Source: a bacterium 1xD8-48 (GTDB taxonomy: Bacteria > Bacillota > Clostridia > Lachnospirales > Lachnospiraceae). Taken from it: 64,000 bases of DNA. Each line of letters opens with the position of its first letter. Position 1 is the stretch's first letter. The notes under the pieces are model-generated. The model worked only from the letters and a program-made list of their open reading frames with translations. It ran no database searches and was not told the DNA's origin. A program made the position numbers and the translations under genes. Below are positions 22,820 to 32,490 of the stretch, one piece after another. The stretch spans positions 1 through 64,000 of the forward strand of contig QZDS01000026.1 in NCBI GenBank assembly GCA_009917455.1, read 5' to 3'.

Positions 22820-25354
22820 ATGACAGAAGTATTCAAACTTATAGGAAAAATAGCAGTAGAAAACGGAGAGGCAAACAGCGCTATTGATGAAACGACAAAC
22901 AAGGCAAAATCCTTTTCAGAAAAACTATCCGGAGGATTTAAAACGGTGGGCGAGGGGGCTGCGAAGCTGGGAACCAAAATGAGCCTTGGACTGACGGCGC
23001 CTCTTACTTTGATTGGAAAGAAAGCCATAGATACGGCAGCCGATTTTGAATACAGTATGTCAGAGGTTGGCGCAATTTCGGGAGCTACGGGGGAGGATTT
23101 GGCAGCGCTTAGGACAAAAGCGGAGGAAATGGGGAAAAGCACGAAGTTTTCTGCATCCGAATCTGCCGAGGCGTTAAAATATATGGCTATGGCCGGATGG
23201 AAAACAGGCGATATGCTTACAGGATTAGACGGTGTGCTTAATCTGGCGGCAGCATCTGGAGCAGACCTTGGAACTACTTCCGATATTGTGACCGATGCAC
23301 TTACGGCAATGGGATACAGCGCGGGCGATGCAGGCAAGCTGGCGGATGTTATGGCAGCAGCTTCCAGTAATGCGAATACGAATGTGGAGTTGATGGGTGA
23401 AACCTTTAAGTATGCCGGAACCATGGCGGGAACCATGGGTTATAGTATGGAAGATACTGCTCTTGCTATTGGTCTTATGGCGAACAGTGGCGTCAAAGGC
23501 AGTATGGCTGGTACAGCTTTAAATGCGATTATATCAAGACTTGCTACAAACACCAACGGAGCAACTGAATGCATTAACGGCTTGGGAGTAGAATTTTATA
23601 ATGCTGATGGGACTGCCAGGAATCTTGGCGATGTGATGAATGAATTGCGTAGCGCTACCCAGAATTTAACGACAGAGGAGAAAGCGGAGATAGCATCAAC
23701 AATTGCAGGCGAAGAGGCAAAAAAAGGATTGCTGGCTATTTTGAATGCATCTGCAGATGATTATGGTAAATTACAAAACGCTATAAATAATTGCGATGGA
23801 AGCGCAAAAAATATGGCCGACACTATGAATGACAATCTGTCAGGACAGATAACATTGCTGAAATCTCAGTTGGAAGGCCTTGCAATTCAATTTGTTACGT
23901 TAATTATGCCTTATCTGAAGCAGGGAGTGGAATGGCTTTCCAAAGCCTGTGACTGGATAGCCGGGCTGGATGACGGTACAAAGGAAATGATTATCACGGT
24001 AGGGGGAGTCCTTGCGGCAGCAGGCCCGCTGTTAATCCTTTTCGGGAAGATTTCATCAGGAATTGGTTCCGTTATACAAGTTGGGGGCACACTTGCTGGT
24101 GGAATCGGGAAAGTAGCCGGCGGCATCGGCGGTCTGGTAAGTAAAGTTACTGGAGGCAGCGGGCTTCTTTCCGCTTTTATGGCGATACCAACGCCGGTGA
24201 AAGTAGTAATAGCAATTTTTGCGGCAGTAGTGGCGGCAGGTGTACTGATTTATAAAAACTGGGATGAGATTAAAGAGTGGGCAGGAAAGACATGGGACAA
24301 AATTAAGGAAATTATTGGCGGTGCGGTTGATGGAATCAAAAATTTCTTTTCCGGAATCATAGATTTTGTGAGGGATAACTGGCAGGGACTGGCGTTGCTT
24401 CTGGTAAATCCCTTTGTGGGCGGATTCAAGTTGCTTTATGATAACTGTGATTCCTTCCGCAATTTTGTGGATAATTTTCTTGGAAACCTCAAAGAAGGAT
24501 TTCAAAATTTTACTTCTAATATTTCTGAAAAAGCCGGAGAACTGAAAGATAAGGTAGTAAACAAGGCAAAGGAATTAAAGGATGGTGCAGTGTCTAAGTT
24601 CCAGGAATTAAAGGAAAAAGCTACAGAAAAGGTTGAAAGCCTTAAGGAGAGCGCGACCAATAAGTTCAACCAACTGAAAGAAAATGCGGCTGACAGGGTA
24701 AGCAGCCTTAAGGAAAAAGCAGTATCCAAATTTCAGGAATTAAAAGACAGGGCTTCCGAAAAAATTGATTCATTGAAGGAAAAAGGAGTGGCAGGATTTG
24801 AGCTATTAAAGTCCAAAGCCCTTGAAAAATTTGATAACCTGAAATCCGGCGTAACTGAAAAACTGGATGCTGTAAAGAATTTTGTTTCCAACACGGTTCA
24901 AAAACTAAAAGACTTTTTCAAATTTGACTGGAACCTCCCAAAGATAAAACTTCCCCATTTCAGCATCAACGGAGAGTTTTCACTGAGTCCGCCATCTATA
25001 CCCAAGATAGGGGTTGAATGGTATAAAAAGGCAATGGACAATCCTGTAATTATGGAAAAACCGACAGCATTTGGCATTAATTCTTCTGGCCAGATTATGG
25101 CGGGAGGTGAAGCCGGCAGTGAAGTGGTAAGTGGTACGGAAACGCTGATGTCTATGATTTCTGCGGCGGTGGCGGAAAACAATGGCAAGATGAATGAATT
25201 CCTGATTAAGATTTATGATTTGCTGGCACAGTATATCCCTGATTTGGTTAACAGACAGGTTCTGCTTGATACCGGTGCATTAGTAGGCGAAATGGCAGGA
25301 CCAATGAACGAAGAGCTGGGGAGAATCGCACATATGAGGGGGAGGCGTAATTAA
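22820..25354 (+). CDS. Tape measure protein
   Basis: The 844-residue protein sets tail length. Residues 1-60 are a helical start; residues 60-360 form the conserved TP901-type tape measure domain (SEVGAISGATGEDLAALR, AMAGWKTGDMLTGLDG, MGYSMEDTALAIGLMANSG). Two hydrophobic stretches lie at about 390-475 (IITVGGVLAAAGPLLILF and VVIAIFAAVVAAGVLIY). Residues 571-702 are twelve perfect 11-residue amphipathic repeats. The end is a folded C-terminal domain. Its stop overlaps the distal tail gene. The call is secure; the 11-mer array is unusual. Confidence 0.93.
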   Translation: MTEVFKLIGKIAVENGEANSAIDETTNKAKSFSEKLSGGFKTVGEGAAKLGTKMSLGLTAPLTLIGKKAIDTAADFEYSMSEVGAISGATGEDLAALRTKAEEMGKSTKFSASESAEALKYMAMAGWKTGDMLTGLDGVLNLAAASGADLGTTSDIVTDALTAMGYSAGDAGKLADVMAAASSNANTNVELMGETFKYAGTMAGTMGYSMEDTALAIGLMANSGVKGSMAGTALNAIISRLATNTNGATECINGLGVEFYNADGTARNLGDVMNELRSATQNLTTEEKAEIASTIAGEEAKKGLLAILNASADDYGKLQNAINNCDGSAKNMADTMNDNLSGQITLLKSQLEGLAIQFVTLIMPYLKQGVEWLSKACDWIAGLDDGTKEMIITVGGVLAAAGPLLILFGKISSGIGSVIQVGGTLAGGIGKVAGGIGGLVSKVTGGSGLLSAFMAIPTPVKVVIAIFAAVVAAGVLIYKNWDEIKEWAGKTWDKIKEIIGGAVDGIKNFFSGIIDFVRDNWQGLALLLVNPFVGGFKLLYDNCDSFRNFVDNFLGNLKEGFQNFTSNISEKAGELKDKVVNKAKELKDGAVSKFQELKEKATEKVESLKESATNKFNQLKENAADRVSSLKEKAVSKFQELKDRASEKIDSLKEKGVAGFELLKSKALEKFDNLKSGVTEKLDAVKNFVSNTVQKLKDFFKFDWNLPKIKLPHFSINGEFSLSPPSIPKIGVEWYKKAMDNPVIMEKPTAFGINSSGQIMAGGEAGSEVVSGTETLMSMISAAVAENNGKMNEFLIKIYDLLAQYIPDLVNRQVLLDTGALVGEMAGPMNEELGRIAHMRGRRN
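24530..24925 (+). repeat. Twelve tandem 33-bp units encoding 11-residue helical repeats
   Basis: Within the tape measure, 396 bp encode twelve gap-free 11-residue units of the form K-F-x-x-L-K-x-x-A-x-x (for example KFQELKEKATE, KVESLKESATN, KFNQLKENAAD). The DNA has diverged between units while the protein pattern is kept, so the array is under selection rather than a recent duplication. The 11-residue period resembles LEA and apolipoprotein helices. Confidence 0.9.
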
Positions 25355-25980
25355 TGCAAGGGGCATTCTTTAATGACAGGTATTCAAATGATTATGGCTC
25401 CATAATGAATTATGCAAGAATAACGCCGGCTGCTGTAAAAGAAAATTATGTAGATATTGCCGGAGGGGATTCTGATATTGACCTTACGGAAGCTGTGAGC
25501 GGTGTGGTGTTCGAGGACGGCCAGATTGATTTTAAATTCACTTTTTTTGACAGACAGACAAAAGACCAGATGAAAAATGACCTTCATGGGCGTCGAATGA
25601 AGATTATTCTGGAAAGGGAACCTGAATTTTATTATGAGGGCAGGGTGAAATGTACACAGGACAGCCAGAATAAAAACCTCTATGAGCTATGCTTAGTGGC
25701 GAAAGTATAGCCATATAAATGCGAAAAGCGGGAAACGGTATATGTGGAGACTGTAAGTAACAGGCAAAAGGAAATAATTTTATCCAATTCACGTATGCCT
25801 GTGATGCCGCGAATTACTGTAGTTGGTAAAGTGAATCTTACCTATGAGAATATCAGATACAATATGCAGACCGGCGTTTATCAGGTGCCGGAAATTACAC
25901 TTTATGAGGGATATAACCATTTCAATCTTTCAGGGACGGGAACCGTTAAATTTGAATACCGGAAAGGCCAGCTTATATGA
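25354..25980 (+). pseudogene. Distal tail (Dit-like) gene split by an in-frame amber codon
   Basis: The first 118 codons (MQGAFFNDRYSNDYGS to CLVAKV) stop at TAG 25708-25710. The same frame continues for 90 codons (PYKCEKRETVYVETVSNRQ to FEYRKGQLI) and ends 4 bp into the next gene. Together the 208 codons have the size and place of the distal tail hub protein between tape measure and tail endopeptidase. The simplest reading is a point change such as CAG to TAG. No ribosome binding site serves the second half well. Without readthrough or suppression the tail hub would be incomplete. Confidence 0.8.
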
Positions 25981-27650
25981 TTATAATTAAGAATGGTGAC
26001 AATATAATCTATGACCCGCGTAATCCAAATCTGAAACTGGTGAATCCTAAACTTGTATTGGAGGATAGCGCTGCCGGTCAGCTTACATTTAAAATCTACG
26101 ATTCTAATTTGAATTATCATACTATAAAAAAACTGCATCCGGTTATCTCCGTGGTGCGAAACGGAGAAATTATCTTTAAAGGCAGGGTGATTTCCGATAA
26201 AAAGGATTTTTACAATGGGAAGTCCGTGGAAGTGGAGGGGAAACTTGCCTTTTTTAATGATTCTTATCTGGAGCCCTTTTCATTTTCCGGGACTCCTTTT
26301 GAATTGTTTCGAATGTTAGTTGAAAATCATAATTCCAGGGTAATGGAATGGCAGCGGTTCAAAGTTGGCATGGTCACGGTAACAGATTCTAATGATTACA
26401 TAGTAAGAAGTAGTGAAGGGATTCTTAATTCCTGGGAAGCCTTAAAGAGTAGATGCTTTCAGTCATCGTTGGGCGGTCACATCCGCGTTCGCTATGAAGC
26501 AGACGGTGATTATATTGACTGGCTGGCAGACTATGAAACTGTATCAAGGCAGGGAATAGAATTTGCAAAAAACATGATAGACCTGTCTTCGGAAACGGAT
26601 GCCACCGAAACATACACGGCAATCCGGCCTACAGGCGCCGAAGTGGATGGGGTAAGGATTGATATTTCTTCCGTAAATGGTGGAAAGACCTACATTGTAA
26701 ATGAGGAAATGGCTGCCAGATACGGAATTATTTTTGCACCGGAAAGTGAATCCACATGGGAGGATGTAACACTATCCCAGAATCTGCTTAAGAAAGCGGA
26801 AGAGAGACTTTCCGGTTCGTTTATTACTTTAAAGGAAACCTATGAAATCAGGGCGGTTGACCTGAACCTGACAGATGAAAGCATAGAGGCGCTGAATATC
26901 TGTGAATATGTTCCAGTAGTAAGCAGGCCGCATGGCATACAGGGGAACTATTTGTTAAGTAAGGCAGAGATTGCGATTGCGGAACCGCAAAATTCAGTTT
27001 TCTATCTGGGGGCAAGCAGGCGCATATTGAGCGATATGAACCTTGGCGGCGGCAGAGATGCGGTCAGGGTTCCCCAAAATATCAGTTCATTCATTAATGA
27101 CGCTGGATATATTTCAGGGGAAGAAACAGAAAAGCTGCTTAAGGATTATACGAAAGCGGAAGACGTGGAAACCATGGTGGACGAGGCTATTTCACAGATA
27201 CCGGCAGGAGAAAACGGGCTTTCAGCGTATGAAATAGCCGTTATATATGGATTTGCCGGGACAGAGGGTGAATGGCTGGAATCTTTGAAGGGGGCGGACG
27301 GGGTTATTCCTGAAATAGGGGAAAATGGGAACTGGTATATAAATGGAGTGGATACAGGCATAAGAGCTGAGGGAAATGATGGAAAAGATGGTACAGATGG
27401 ATTCTCTCCTATGATTACAGAAAATGCCGGTAATAGTGATGCCACATATAGACTGGATATCATTACAAAAGATGGAACTATCACAACACCGAACCTTAAG
27501 GGCGGTGGGGGTTCAGGCGGCGGTGGAGATTCAGTTATGTATGCTTTTGAAATAAGAGAGGACGGGTGTTTGTGGTTAGTATCAGATTCAGAGGTTGCGC
27601 CGGATAATTTTTCTATTAACGCAAATGGTGAGTTGATTTATACAATTTGA
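25977..27650 (+). CDS. Tail-associated endopeptidase/hub protein (Tal-like)
   Basis: The 557-residue protein follows the distal tail gene, overlapping by 4 bp. Residues 1-360 resemble the hub domain of phage tail endopeptidase proteins (LVLEDSAAGQLTFKIY, LKSRCFQSSLGGHIRVRY, YTAIRPTGAEVDGVRIDI). Beyond 390 it has a short linker region seen in Firmicutes tail proteins (YEIAVIYGFAGTEGEWL, a brief collagen-like GNDGKDGTDG) and a glycine-rich hinge. It would form the tail tip and anchor the baseplate. The peptidase part itself is not evident. Confidence 0.82.
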   Translation: MIIIKNGDNIIYDPRNPNLKLVNPKLVLEDSAAGQLTFKIYDSNLNYHTIKKLHPVISVVRNGEIIFKGRVISDKKDFYNGKSVEVEGKLAFFNDSYLEPFSFSGTPFELFRMLVENHNSRVMEWQRFKVGMVTVTDSNDYIVRSSEGILNSWEALKSRCFQSSLGGHIRVRYEADGDYIDWLADYETVSRQGIEFAKNMIDLSSETDATETYTAIRPTGAEVDGVRIDISSVNGGKTYIVNEEMAARYGIIFAPESESTWEDVTLSQNLLKKAEERLSGSFITLKETYEIRAVDLNLTDESIEALNICEYVPVVSRPHGIQGNYLLSKAEIAIAEPQNSVFYLGASRRILSDMNLGGGRDAVRVPQNISSFINDAGYISGEETEKLLKDYTKAEDVETMVDEAISQIPAGENGLSAYEIAVIYGFAGTEGEWLESLKGADGVIPEIGENGNWYINGVDTGIRAEGNDGKDGTDGFSPMITENAGNSDATYRLDIITKDGTITTPNLKGGGGSGGGGDSVMYAFEIREDGCLWLVSDSEVAPDNFSINANGELIYTI

Positions 27651-27657
27651 GGTAGAT

Positions 27658-27798
27658 ATGGCAGATTTAAATTTAGGAAAGGTCAGGCCGACAGAACAGG
27701 ATATTGTGAATGCGATAGGCTACAAAATAACATTGGCAACGGAAGAACCGGAAACAGTCGGCGAAAAGGAAATCGTACTGGTGGTGGAAGCGCCATGA
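27658..27798 (+). CDS. Small tail-region protein (46 aa)
   Basis: A 46-residue frame from ATG 27658 (MADLNLGKVRPTEQDIVNAI) to TGA 27798 sits between the hub and the next tail protein, sharing ATGA with the latter. AGGTAG gives a modest ribosome binding site. Small proteins with a similar start are found at this place in other Clostridia phages. Function unknown. Confidence 0.6.
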   Translation: MADLNLGKVRPTEQDIVNAIGYKITLATEEPETVGEKEIVLVVEAP

Positions 27799-28706
27799 GT
27801 GTTTTGACATGTATGGGAAAAATAAATGGTATTTTTGTGAACCATGATGGAATTAAAAAGCAGGTGCTAAGTGGATGGGTGAATCAGAATGGCGTTGCAG
27901 TTCCTTTTTACAAAAAGGGTGGAGGCTCAGGGGATTTTCAGGTTATCTGGAATGCCTCTCCATGGGGGTATGGCGGCAGGAGTGCCAGTTGCATGTTGCA
28001 GTTTTTTAATACAAAGGATATTAAAAAACTCGTTGTCCGTGGTACGATGACGGCTCGGAAGTATAGTTCCTCCAGTGGCGCAGGTACTTTTAACCTTTTA
28101 TTTTATAAGCCATCAGGTAACAGTTATGTTTCACAAACAATAGGCAGTGTGACCTCTCCTGGTTCATCAGAGATTGATTTTACAGTTGAGTTTAGTGAAA
28201 GTGACAGAACGGGCACCACATATCCCTATTTCATAATTAATGCGATAAGCTCAAATATTTTATCTGCTTCACTTACAATAGATATTTTTACTGATGCCAG
28301 TTCCATACAGATACAAAGTAATGGCAATGGAAGAAATGGTACGAGTGCGTATGGACATAATGGATTAGTGTTTCTTAATCCGGATAAATTAGGAACAGTA
28401 AAAGCAGAGGGGACAATACAGGTTGGAGGTTCAGGAACAACTTCAAGTTATGCTTATTGGAATTATTCGGCGACAAAAAATGGTGCGGCTTCTGCAACTA
28501 CTTTGAAAACCATAAGCGCAACATATACATCGAAGACAAGTACTTATGTAACTTCCAGTATTTCAATCCCCAACTTAAACACGGCGGATTGGACAGAGTA
28601 TGACCCGGCTTTTGGGCTTGGAACAAATGCTTATGGTTCTGGAAACAGCAGCGGGCCAAGTTGGACAGGTAATGTTAAATATGATGTATCAAAGAAAACG
28701 GTATGA
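27795..28706 (+). CDS. Tail tip / fibre-like structural protein
   Basis: The 303-residue protein is rich in serine, glycine, threonine and asparagine with few charged residues, typical of beta-structured receptor-binding or fibre proteins (VVRGTMTARKYSSSSGAG, GNGRNGTSAYGHNGL). Residues 1-45 read as an attachment part. It overlaps the previous small gene by 4 bp. Host receptor and exact role cannot be told. Confidence 0.65.
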   Translation: MSVLTCMGKINGIFVNHDGIKKQVLSGWVNQNGVAVPFYKKGGGSGDFQVIWNASPWGYGGRSASCMLQFFNTKDIKKLVVRGTMTARKYSSSSGAGTFNLLFYKPSGNSYVSQTIGSVTSPGSSEIDFTVEFSESDRTGTTYPYFIINAISSNILSASLTIDIFTDASSIQIQSNGNGRNGTSAYGHNGLVFLNPDKLGTVKAEGTIQVGGSGTTSSYAYWNYSATKNGAASATTLKTISATYTSKTSTYVTSSISIPNLNTADWTEYDPAFGLGTNAYGSGNSSGPSWTGNVKYDVSKKTV

Positions 28707-28780
28707 AGGGCATAGGCCTTGATTTAAGTAGACTTTGTCTGACAAAAACTTCAGAAATTATTTGAGAGAAAGGACGGATA

Positions 28781-29581
28781 ATGGCGCAAATAGAAATTTT
28801 ATTAAAAAAGCAGTTGCTTACTATACAGAACCGGGAAATTATATCATCCGGTGATGTAAATTATGATACCTGTGCATTTACATTTGATGAAGAATGGAAT
28901 GGCTTTACCAAAACGGCCGTATTTTATCAGGAAAAAGCAAATGTTCAATATGCAGTTCTGAATACGAACGATATTTGTGTGATACCGGCGGCGGCCATGG
29001 CTAAAGCGGGAAAAATGCATATCGGAGTGTTTGGCATTAAAAATACTGCAATACTGACCTCTACTCTTGAAACAATAGATATTGAAAGAGGGGCCATTTC
29101 CGGTGATGGCGTATCTACAGAACCGACAGATGATGTGTTCCTTGCGATTATAGCGCAGTATCAAAGGATTCTGGAAATGATGGCGCAGTATGAAAGCACA
29201 GCTTCACAATTCAATGTGTTAATGGCGGAACAGAACGCGTTGCTTGAGTCTTTGAATGCGTTTGAAGTTACAGAACTGATGCAGAAACTGAACCTGATTG
29301 AGGACAGGATGATTAATTATACCAATATTGCGAAAGAAATTATGAGCAGGGAAATTATTATCAGAGATGTTCCGGTTAAGTTTGTTAATAAGGTCTGTAG
29401 AATTGAAAACGATGTTGTTACGGCTGACTCGCTATGTGATGTGTACTTTGATGAATATTCTTTTGAAATTGCATCAAAAGCACTTATTATGCCAGTATCG
29501 TATGCCGGCTATATAGAGCTGACCAGCTCCATTGATATCATGGAGGAATTGACCGCGAACATACTTGTCAGGAGGAATTGA
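28781..29581 (+). CDS. Baseplate upper protein (BppU-like)
   Basis: The 266-residue protein has an N-terminal beta-domain (MAQIEILLKKQLLTIQNR, AFTFDEEWNGFTKTAVFY) that matches the N-terminal domain of Firmicutes baseplate BppU-type proteins, then a helical bundle (residues 125-190) and a short C-terminal beta segment. GAGAAAGGACGG precedes the ATG. It would connect the hub to the receptor-binding proteins encoded next. Confidence 0.7.
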   Translation: MAQIEILLKKQLLTIQNREIISSGDVNYDTCAFTFDEEWNGFTKTAVFYQEKANVQYAVLNTNDICVIPAAAMAKAGKMHIGVFGIKNTAILTSTLETIDIERGAISGDGVSTEPTDDVFLAIIAQYQRILEMMAQYESTASQFNVLMAEQNALLESLNAFEVTELMQKLNLIEDRMINYTNIAKEIMSREIIIRDVPVKFVNKVCRIENDVVTADSLCDVYFDEYSFEIASKALIMPVSYAGYIELTSSIDIMEELTANILVRRN

Positions 29582-29583
29582 GA

Positions 29584-30768
29584 ATGCTTGGTAAAACGAA
29601 TATAAGCACTTTATCTGAGGGAGCGATTGTAACGGAAATCGAAGATTTTAAATGGATACAGATACAGTCAGGAATTTATGGTAACTTTGTGAAAGCTGTT
29701 TGTAAAAACGGTTATCTGGCCGCGATTACGGCAGATGGAACAGTCGTGTATACAACAGATGGGGAGGTGTGGCAAACTTCTGTACTGGAGTATGAGGATT
29801 GCAAGCTCAATGACGTTGACTGGGATGGCAGCAGGTTTATTTTAGTGGGGAGCTATACTGATGCATCAAGAAATCCAGTCGATGAATATGGGCTGATTTT
29901 GTGCACGACTGATTTTGTGACATATGAAAAGGTAGTTATACCTAATGCGGAAGATTCCACGATATCAAATATCAAATATGACAGGGAATATATTGTAATT
30001 TATCCGGTAAATGGAAAATACATTATCGTTGCAAAAAGACGTAATACGAGTAGAAATGATTTAATTGTGCTTGCAGGAGATTTAGTAAATACATGGGATA
30101 GCAATAATGTAATATCATCATCTTTTGAAGGAGGAACGGTATCTATAGCCAAGAGTTCAAATGAGATTTTGTTATGTTATGTTGGTTATTTTACTAATCC
30201 GATAAAATATTATAATTCTGTTTGTAAAATAGCTGGTAATGCAACATACTCATTACTGTTTAGAACTGATGTTAATAATAAGATACCTCAATTTTCGGTT
30301 TTTGAATGTAAGGATGAATTGTTTTATAGGTCAGCGCGGCCGACTGATAATTATAAGTTTGTAAAAGTGCTCAATTCTAGTGAAGAGATTATTTTGAGTA
30401 CAGATATTAATTATATGTTCATAGACGGTGTTTACTTTAACAGTTGCCAGCTTTTCATCAATAACCATGAAATGATGGTTGTAAAAAAAGGAGAGAGTCT
30501 CGCAAATAAAACCTTAGATGACCTGATAGAAATTGCTCCGGAGCTTACCATGAATTGCATTACAAAGGCATTTGGACAACTTTACATCTTCGGTAATCAG
30601 GGTGCAATCTTAAAATCAAGCGTCGAAACCAATAATGAAAACGCGATTGCTGTACAGACGTTATCTGCAAAGAAAGCACTGGCCGACGCCAAGGCTTACT
30701 CTGATGAGAGATATGCCGAACTGGAAGCGAGGATTATGGCTTTGGAGGCAGGCCAGATACAGGAATAG
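29584..30768 (+). CDS. Receptor-binding-type protein, beta-propeller-like with coiled-coil end
   Basis: The 394-residue protein starts at ATG 29584, eight bases after AGGAGG. It has repeated short beta modules (NGYLAAITADGTVVYTTDGEVW, split here as separate strands, then GSRFILVGSY and LILCTTDFVTYE), suggestive of a BNR/propeller fold, and ends with a trimerising coiled coil (ALADAKAYSDERYAELEARI). The position at the end of the tail module fits a host-binding protein. It is AT-rich and stops at TAG 30768. Confidence 0.68.
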   Translation: MLGKTNISTLSEGAIVTEIEDFKWIQIQSGIYGNFVKAVCKNGYLAAITADGTVVYTTDGEVWQTSVLEYEDCKLNDVDWDGSRFILVGSYTDASRNPVDEYGLILCTTDFVTYEKVVIPNAEDSTISNIKYDREYIVIYPVNGKYIIVAKRRNTSRNDLIVLAGDLVNTWDSNNVISSSFEGGTVSIAKSSNEILLCYVGYFTNPIKYYNSVCKIAGNATYSLLFRTDVNNKIPQFSVFECKDELFYRSARPTDNYKFVKVLNSSEEIILSTDINYMFIDGVYFNSCQLFINNHEMMVVKKGESLANKTLDDLIEIAPELTMNCITKAFGQLYIFGNQGAILKSSVETNNENAIAVQTLSAKKALADAKAYSDERYAELEARIMALEAGQIQE

Positions 30769-30852
30769 GAAAGTTTTGGATGGACGGAGGTGGTCAGACA
30801 TGAGATAGGGTTTGCAATTATAATTATAAGAAGAAAATTATGGAATTATGTG

Positions 30853-30895
30853 GAAGCATCTGAGAAGCCATTGTAATAAGGCTGCCAGATGCTTC
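30853..30895 (+). terminator. Hairpin before the lysis genes
   Basis: GAAGCATCTG (30853-30862) pairs perfectly with CAGATGCTTC (30886-30895); an inner AGCC/GGCT pair extends the structure. Only TTTG follows, so termination would be weak. It may partly separate tail and lysis expression or protect the mRNA. Confidence 0.5.
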
Positions 30896-30931
30896 TTTGC
30901 ATGTCAAAAAAGGAAAGGAAGAATAGCAATT

Positions 30932-31381
30932 ATGAAAAATGCAATTTGCACAGTAACTGGTTTAATCGGAAGTTTTATTGCTTCTCTGTTCGGAGGATGG
31001 GATACAGGGCTTATAACGCTACTTGTGTTCATGGGGATTGATTATATTTCCGGTCTGATTGTTGCCGGAGTATTCCATAACAGCAGAAAAACCAAAACAG
31101 GCGCTTTGGAGAGCAGAACCGGATGGAAGGGGCTCTGCCGAAAAGCTATGACACTTTTATTTGTCCTGATTGCTTACCGGCTGGATATGGTGATGGGGAC
31201 ATCATATATCAGGGATACTGTGATAATCGGATTTATTGCGAACGAGCTTATCTCTATAGTGGAAAATGCCGGATTGATGGGCATTCCGTTACCAGGAGTA
31301 CTTGCGAAAGCAATTGATATCCTGACACAGAAGTCAGAAAAGCAGGACGAAGAAAACAATAATAAAGGGGTGGAAGAATGA
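30932..31381 (+). CDS. Phage holin (TcdE/phi-Cph1-type)
   Basis: The 149-residue membrane protein from ATG 30932 (AAGGAAAGGAAG upstream) has about three or four membrane segments: TVTGLIGSFIASLFGG, TLLVFMGIDYISGLIVAGVF, MTLLFVLIAYRLDMVMG and VIIGFIANELISIVENAG. The DYISGL...SRTGWKGL blocks are signatures of the toxin-secretion/lysis holin family. It forms holes for the endolysin encoded by the next gene, which it overlaps by 4 bp. The charged C-terminus is typical. Confidence 0.9.
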   Translation: MKNAICTVTGLIGSFIASLFGGWDTGLITLLVFMGIDYISGLIVAGVFHNSRKTKTGALESRTGWKGLCRKAMTLLFVLIAYRLDMVMGTSYIRDTVIIGFIANELISIVENAGLMGIPLPGVLAKAIDILTQKSEKQDEENNNKGVEE

Positions 31382-32370
31382 CAGCAGGGATAAGAGGAAT
31401 TGATGTATCTTACCACAACGGAGTAATTGACTGGAAAAAAGTAAAACAGTCAGTAGATTTTGCAATTATCCGCGCCGGGTATGGGAAGTCACAGATGGAC
31501 AAGCAGTATATCAACAATATCTGCGGAGCCCATACGGCGGGGCTGAAAATCGGCATTTACTGGTTTATCTATGCCGCCAACATGGACGAGGCTGTCCTTA
31601 ACGCCAAAATGTGCGAAAAGTGCATTGAGGGATATAAGGATATAATCACCATGCGGGTATGGGCTGACTGGGAGTATGATTCGGACAAGCGCAATCCGCA
31701 GACCAAAGAGAGCCGGACGGCCATTGTAAAAGCATTCTGCGATTATCTGGCCGGTAAAGGATATGAGGAGGGAGTCTATTCTAATATTGATTATATTGAG
31801 AATAAATTTGGCGACCTTAGTGAATATCCTTTGTGGCTGGCGAGATATTATTCTGTACCGGGCGATTACAAGCCGTTTATGTGGCAGAAGACCTCCGAAG
31901 GGAAGGTACCCGGAATATCTGGGAATGTGGATATGAATATCTACTATGGAAACATGCCGACCAGCGGGAATAATTTCATCTCACAGGTAAAAGAGTTTTC
32001 CCTGAAAAGGGATGGAAACACATACATATCCCGCAATTTCAAGGTGAGCGAATTCCGGTGTAAAGACGGCTCCGACAAAATCCTGATTGATGTGGATTTT
32101 GTTCGGAGCAAGCTGCAGGCTATTCGAGACTATTTTGGCGCACCGGTGGCTGTCAACAGTGGATACCGGACGGAAAGCTACAATAAGAAAGTAGGCGGCG
32201 CAAAGAAATCCTTCCACATGACGGGGCAGGCCTTCGATATCGTTGTTAAAGGCCATACACCTGCAGAGGTGGCCGGATATGCGCAGTCGCTTGATATCAA
32301 TGGGATTATCCAGTATAATGGTTTTGTCCATGTGGACAGTAGAGAAGTAAAGTACTGGGCCCATGGCTAA
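31378..32370 (+). CDS. Endolysin: GH25 lysozyme plus M15 peptidase domain
   Basis: The 330-residue protein has two catalytic parts. Residues 4-195 are a glycoside hydrolase 25 muramidase: GIDVSYHNG with D9, and the catalytic D97-W-E99 in VWADWEYD. Residues about 205-330 resemble the zinc peptidase M15 fold, with VNSGYRT, SFHMTGQAFDIV giving the H and D ligands, and FVHVDSR giving the last histidine. Together they would cut glycan and peptide bonds of the wall. No signal peptide, so release needs the holin. Its stop is about 120 bp before attR. Confidence 0.92.
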   Translation: MTAGIRGIDVSYHNGVIDWKKVKQSVDFAIIRAGYGKSQMDKQYINNICGAHTAGLKIGIYWFIYAANMDEAVLNAKMCEKCIEGYKDIITMRVWADWEYDSDKRNPQTKESRTAIVKAFCDYLAGKGYEEGVYSNIDYIENKFGDLSEYPLWLARYYSVPGDYKPFMWQKTSEGKVPGISGNVDMNIYYGNMPTSGNNFISQVKEFSLKRDGNTYISRNFKVSEFRCKDGSDKILIDVDFVRSKLQAIRDYFGAPVAVNSGYRTESYNKKVGGAKKSFHMTGQAFDIVVKGHTPAEVAGYAQSLDINGIIQYNGFVHVDSREVKYWAHG

Positions 32371-32490
32371 AGGCTTTTTGGCAGATACAAAATATTGATT
32401 TTTTGAAATACCTATGATAATTTAATTATAGCAAAATTATAGCAGATGCTCGATGCTTTCCTTATATATAAGGAAGAAACACGATTTTAT
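32371..32490. other. AT-rich phage end before attR, no gene
   Basis: These 120 bases between the endolysin and the tRNA fragment are AT-rich and hold no plausible frame. They end in ACGATTTTAT, which is where a complete tRNA-Lys would have its D-arm, showing that the 5' half is replaced by phage DNA. Confidence 0.6.
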
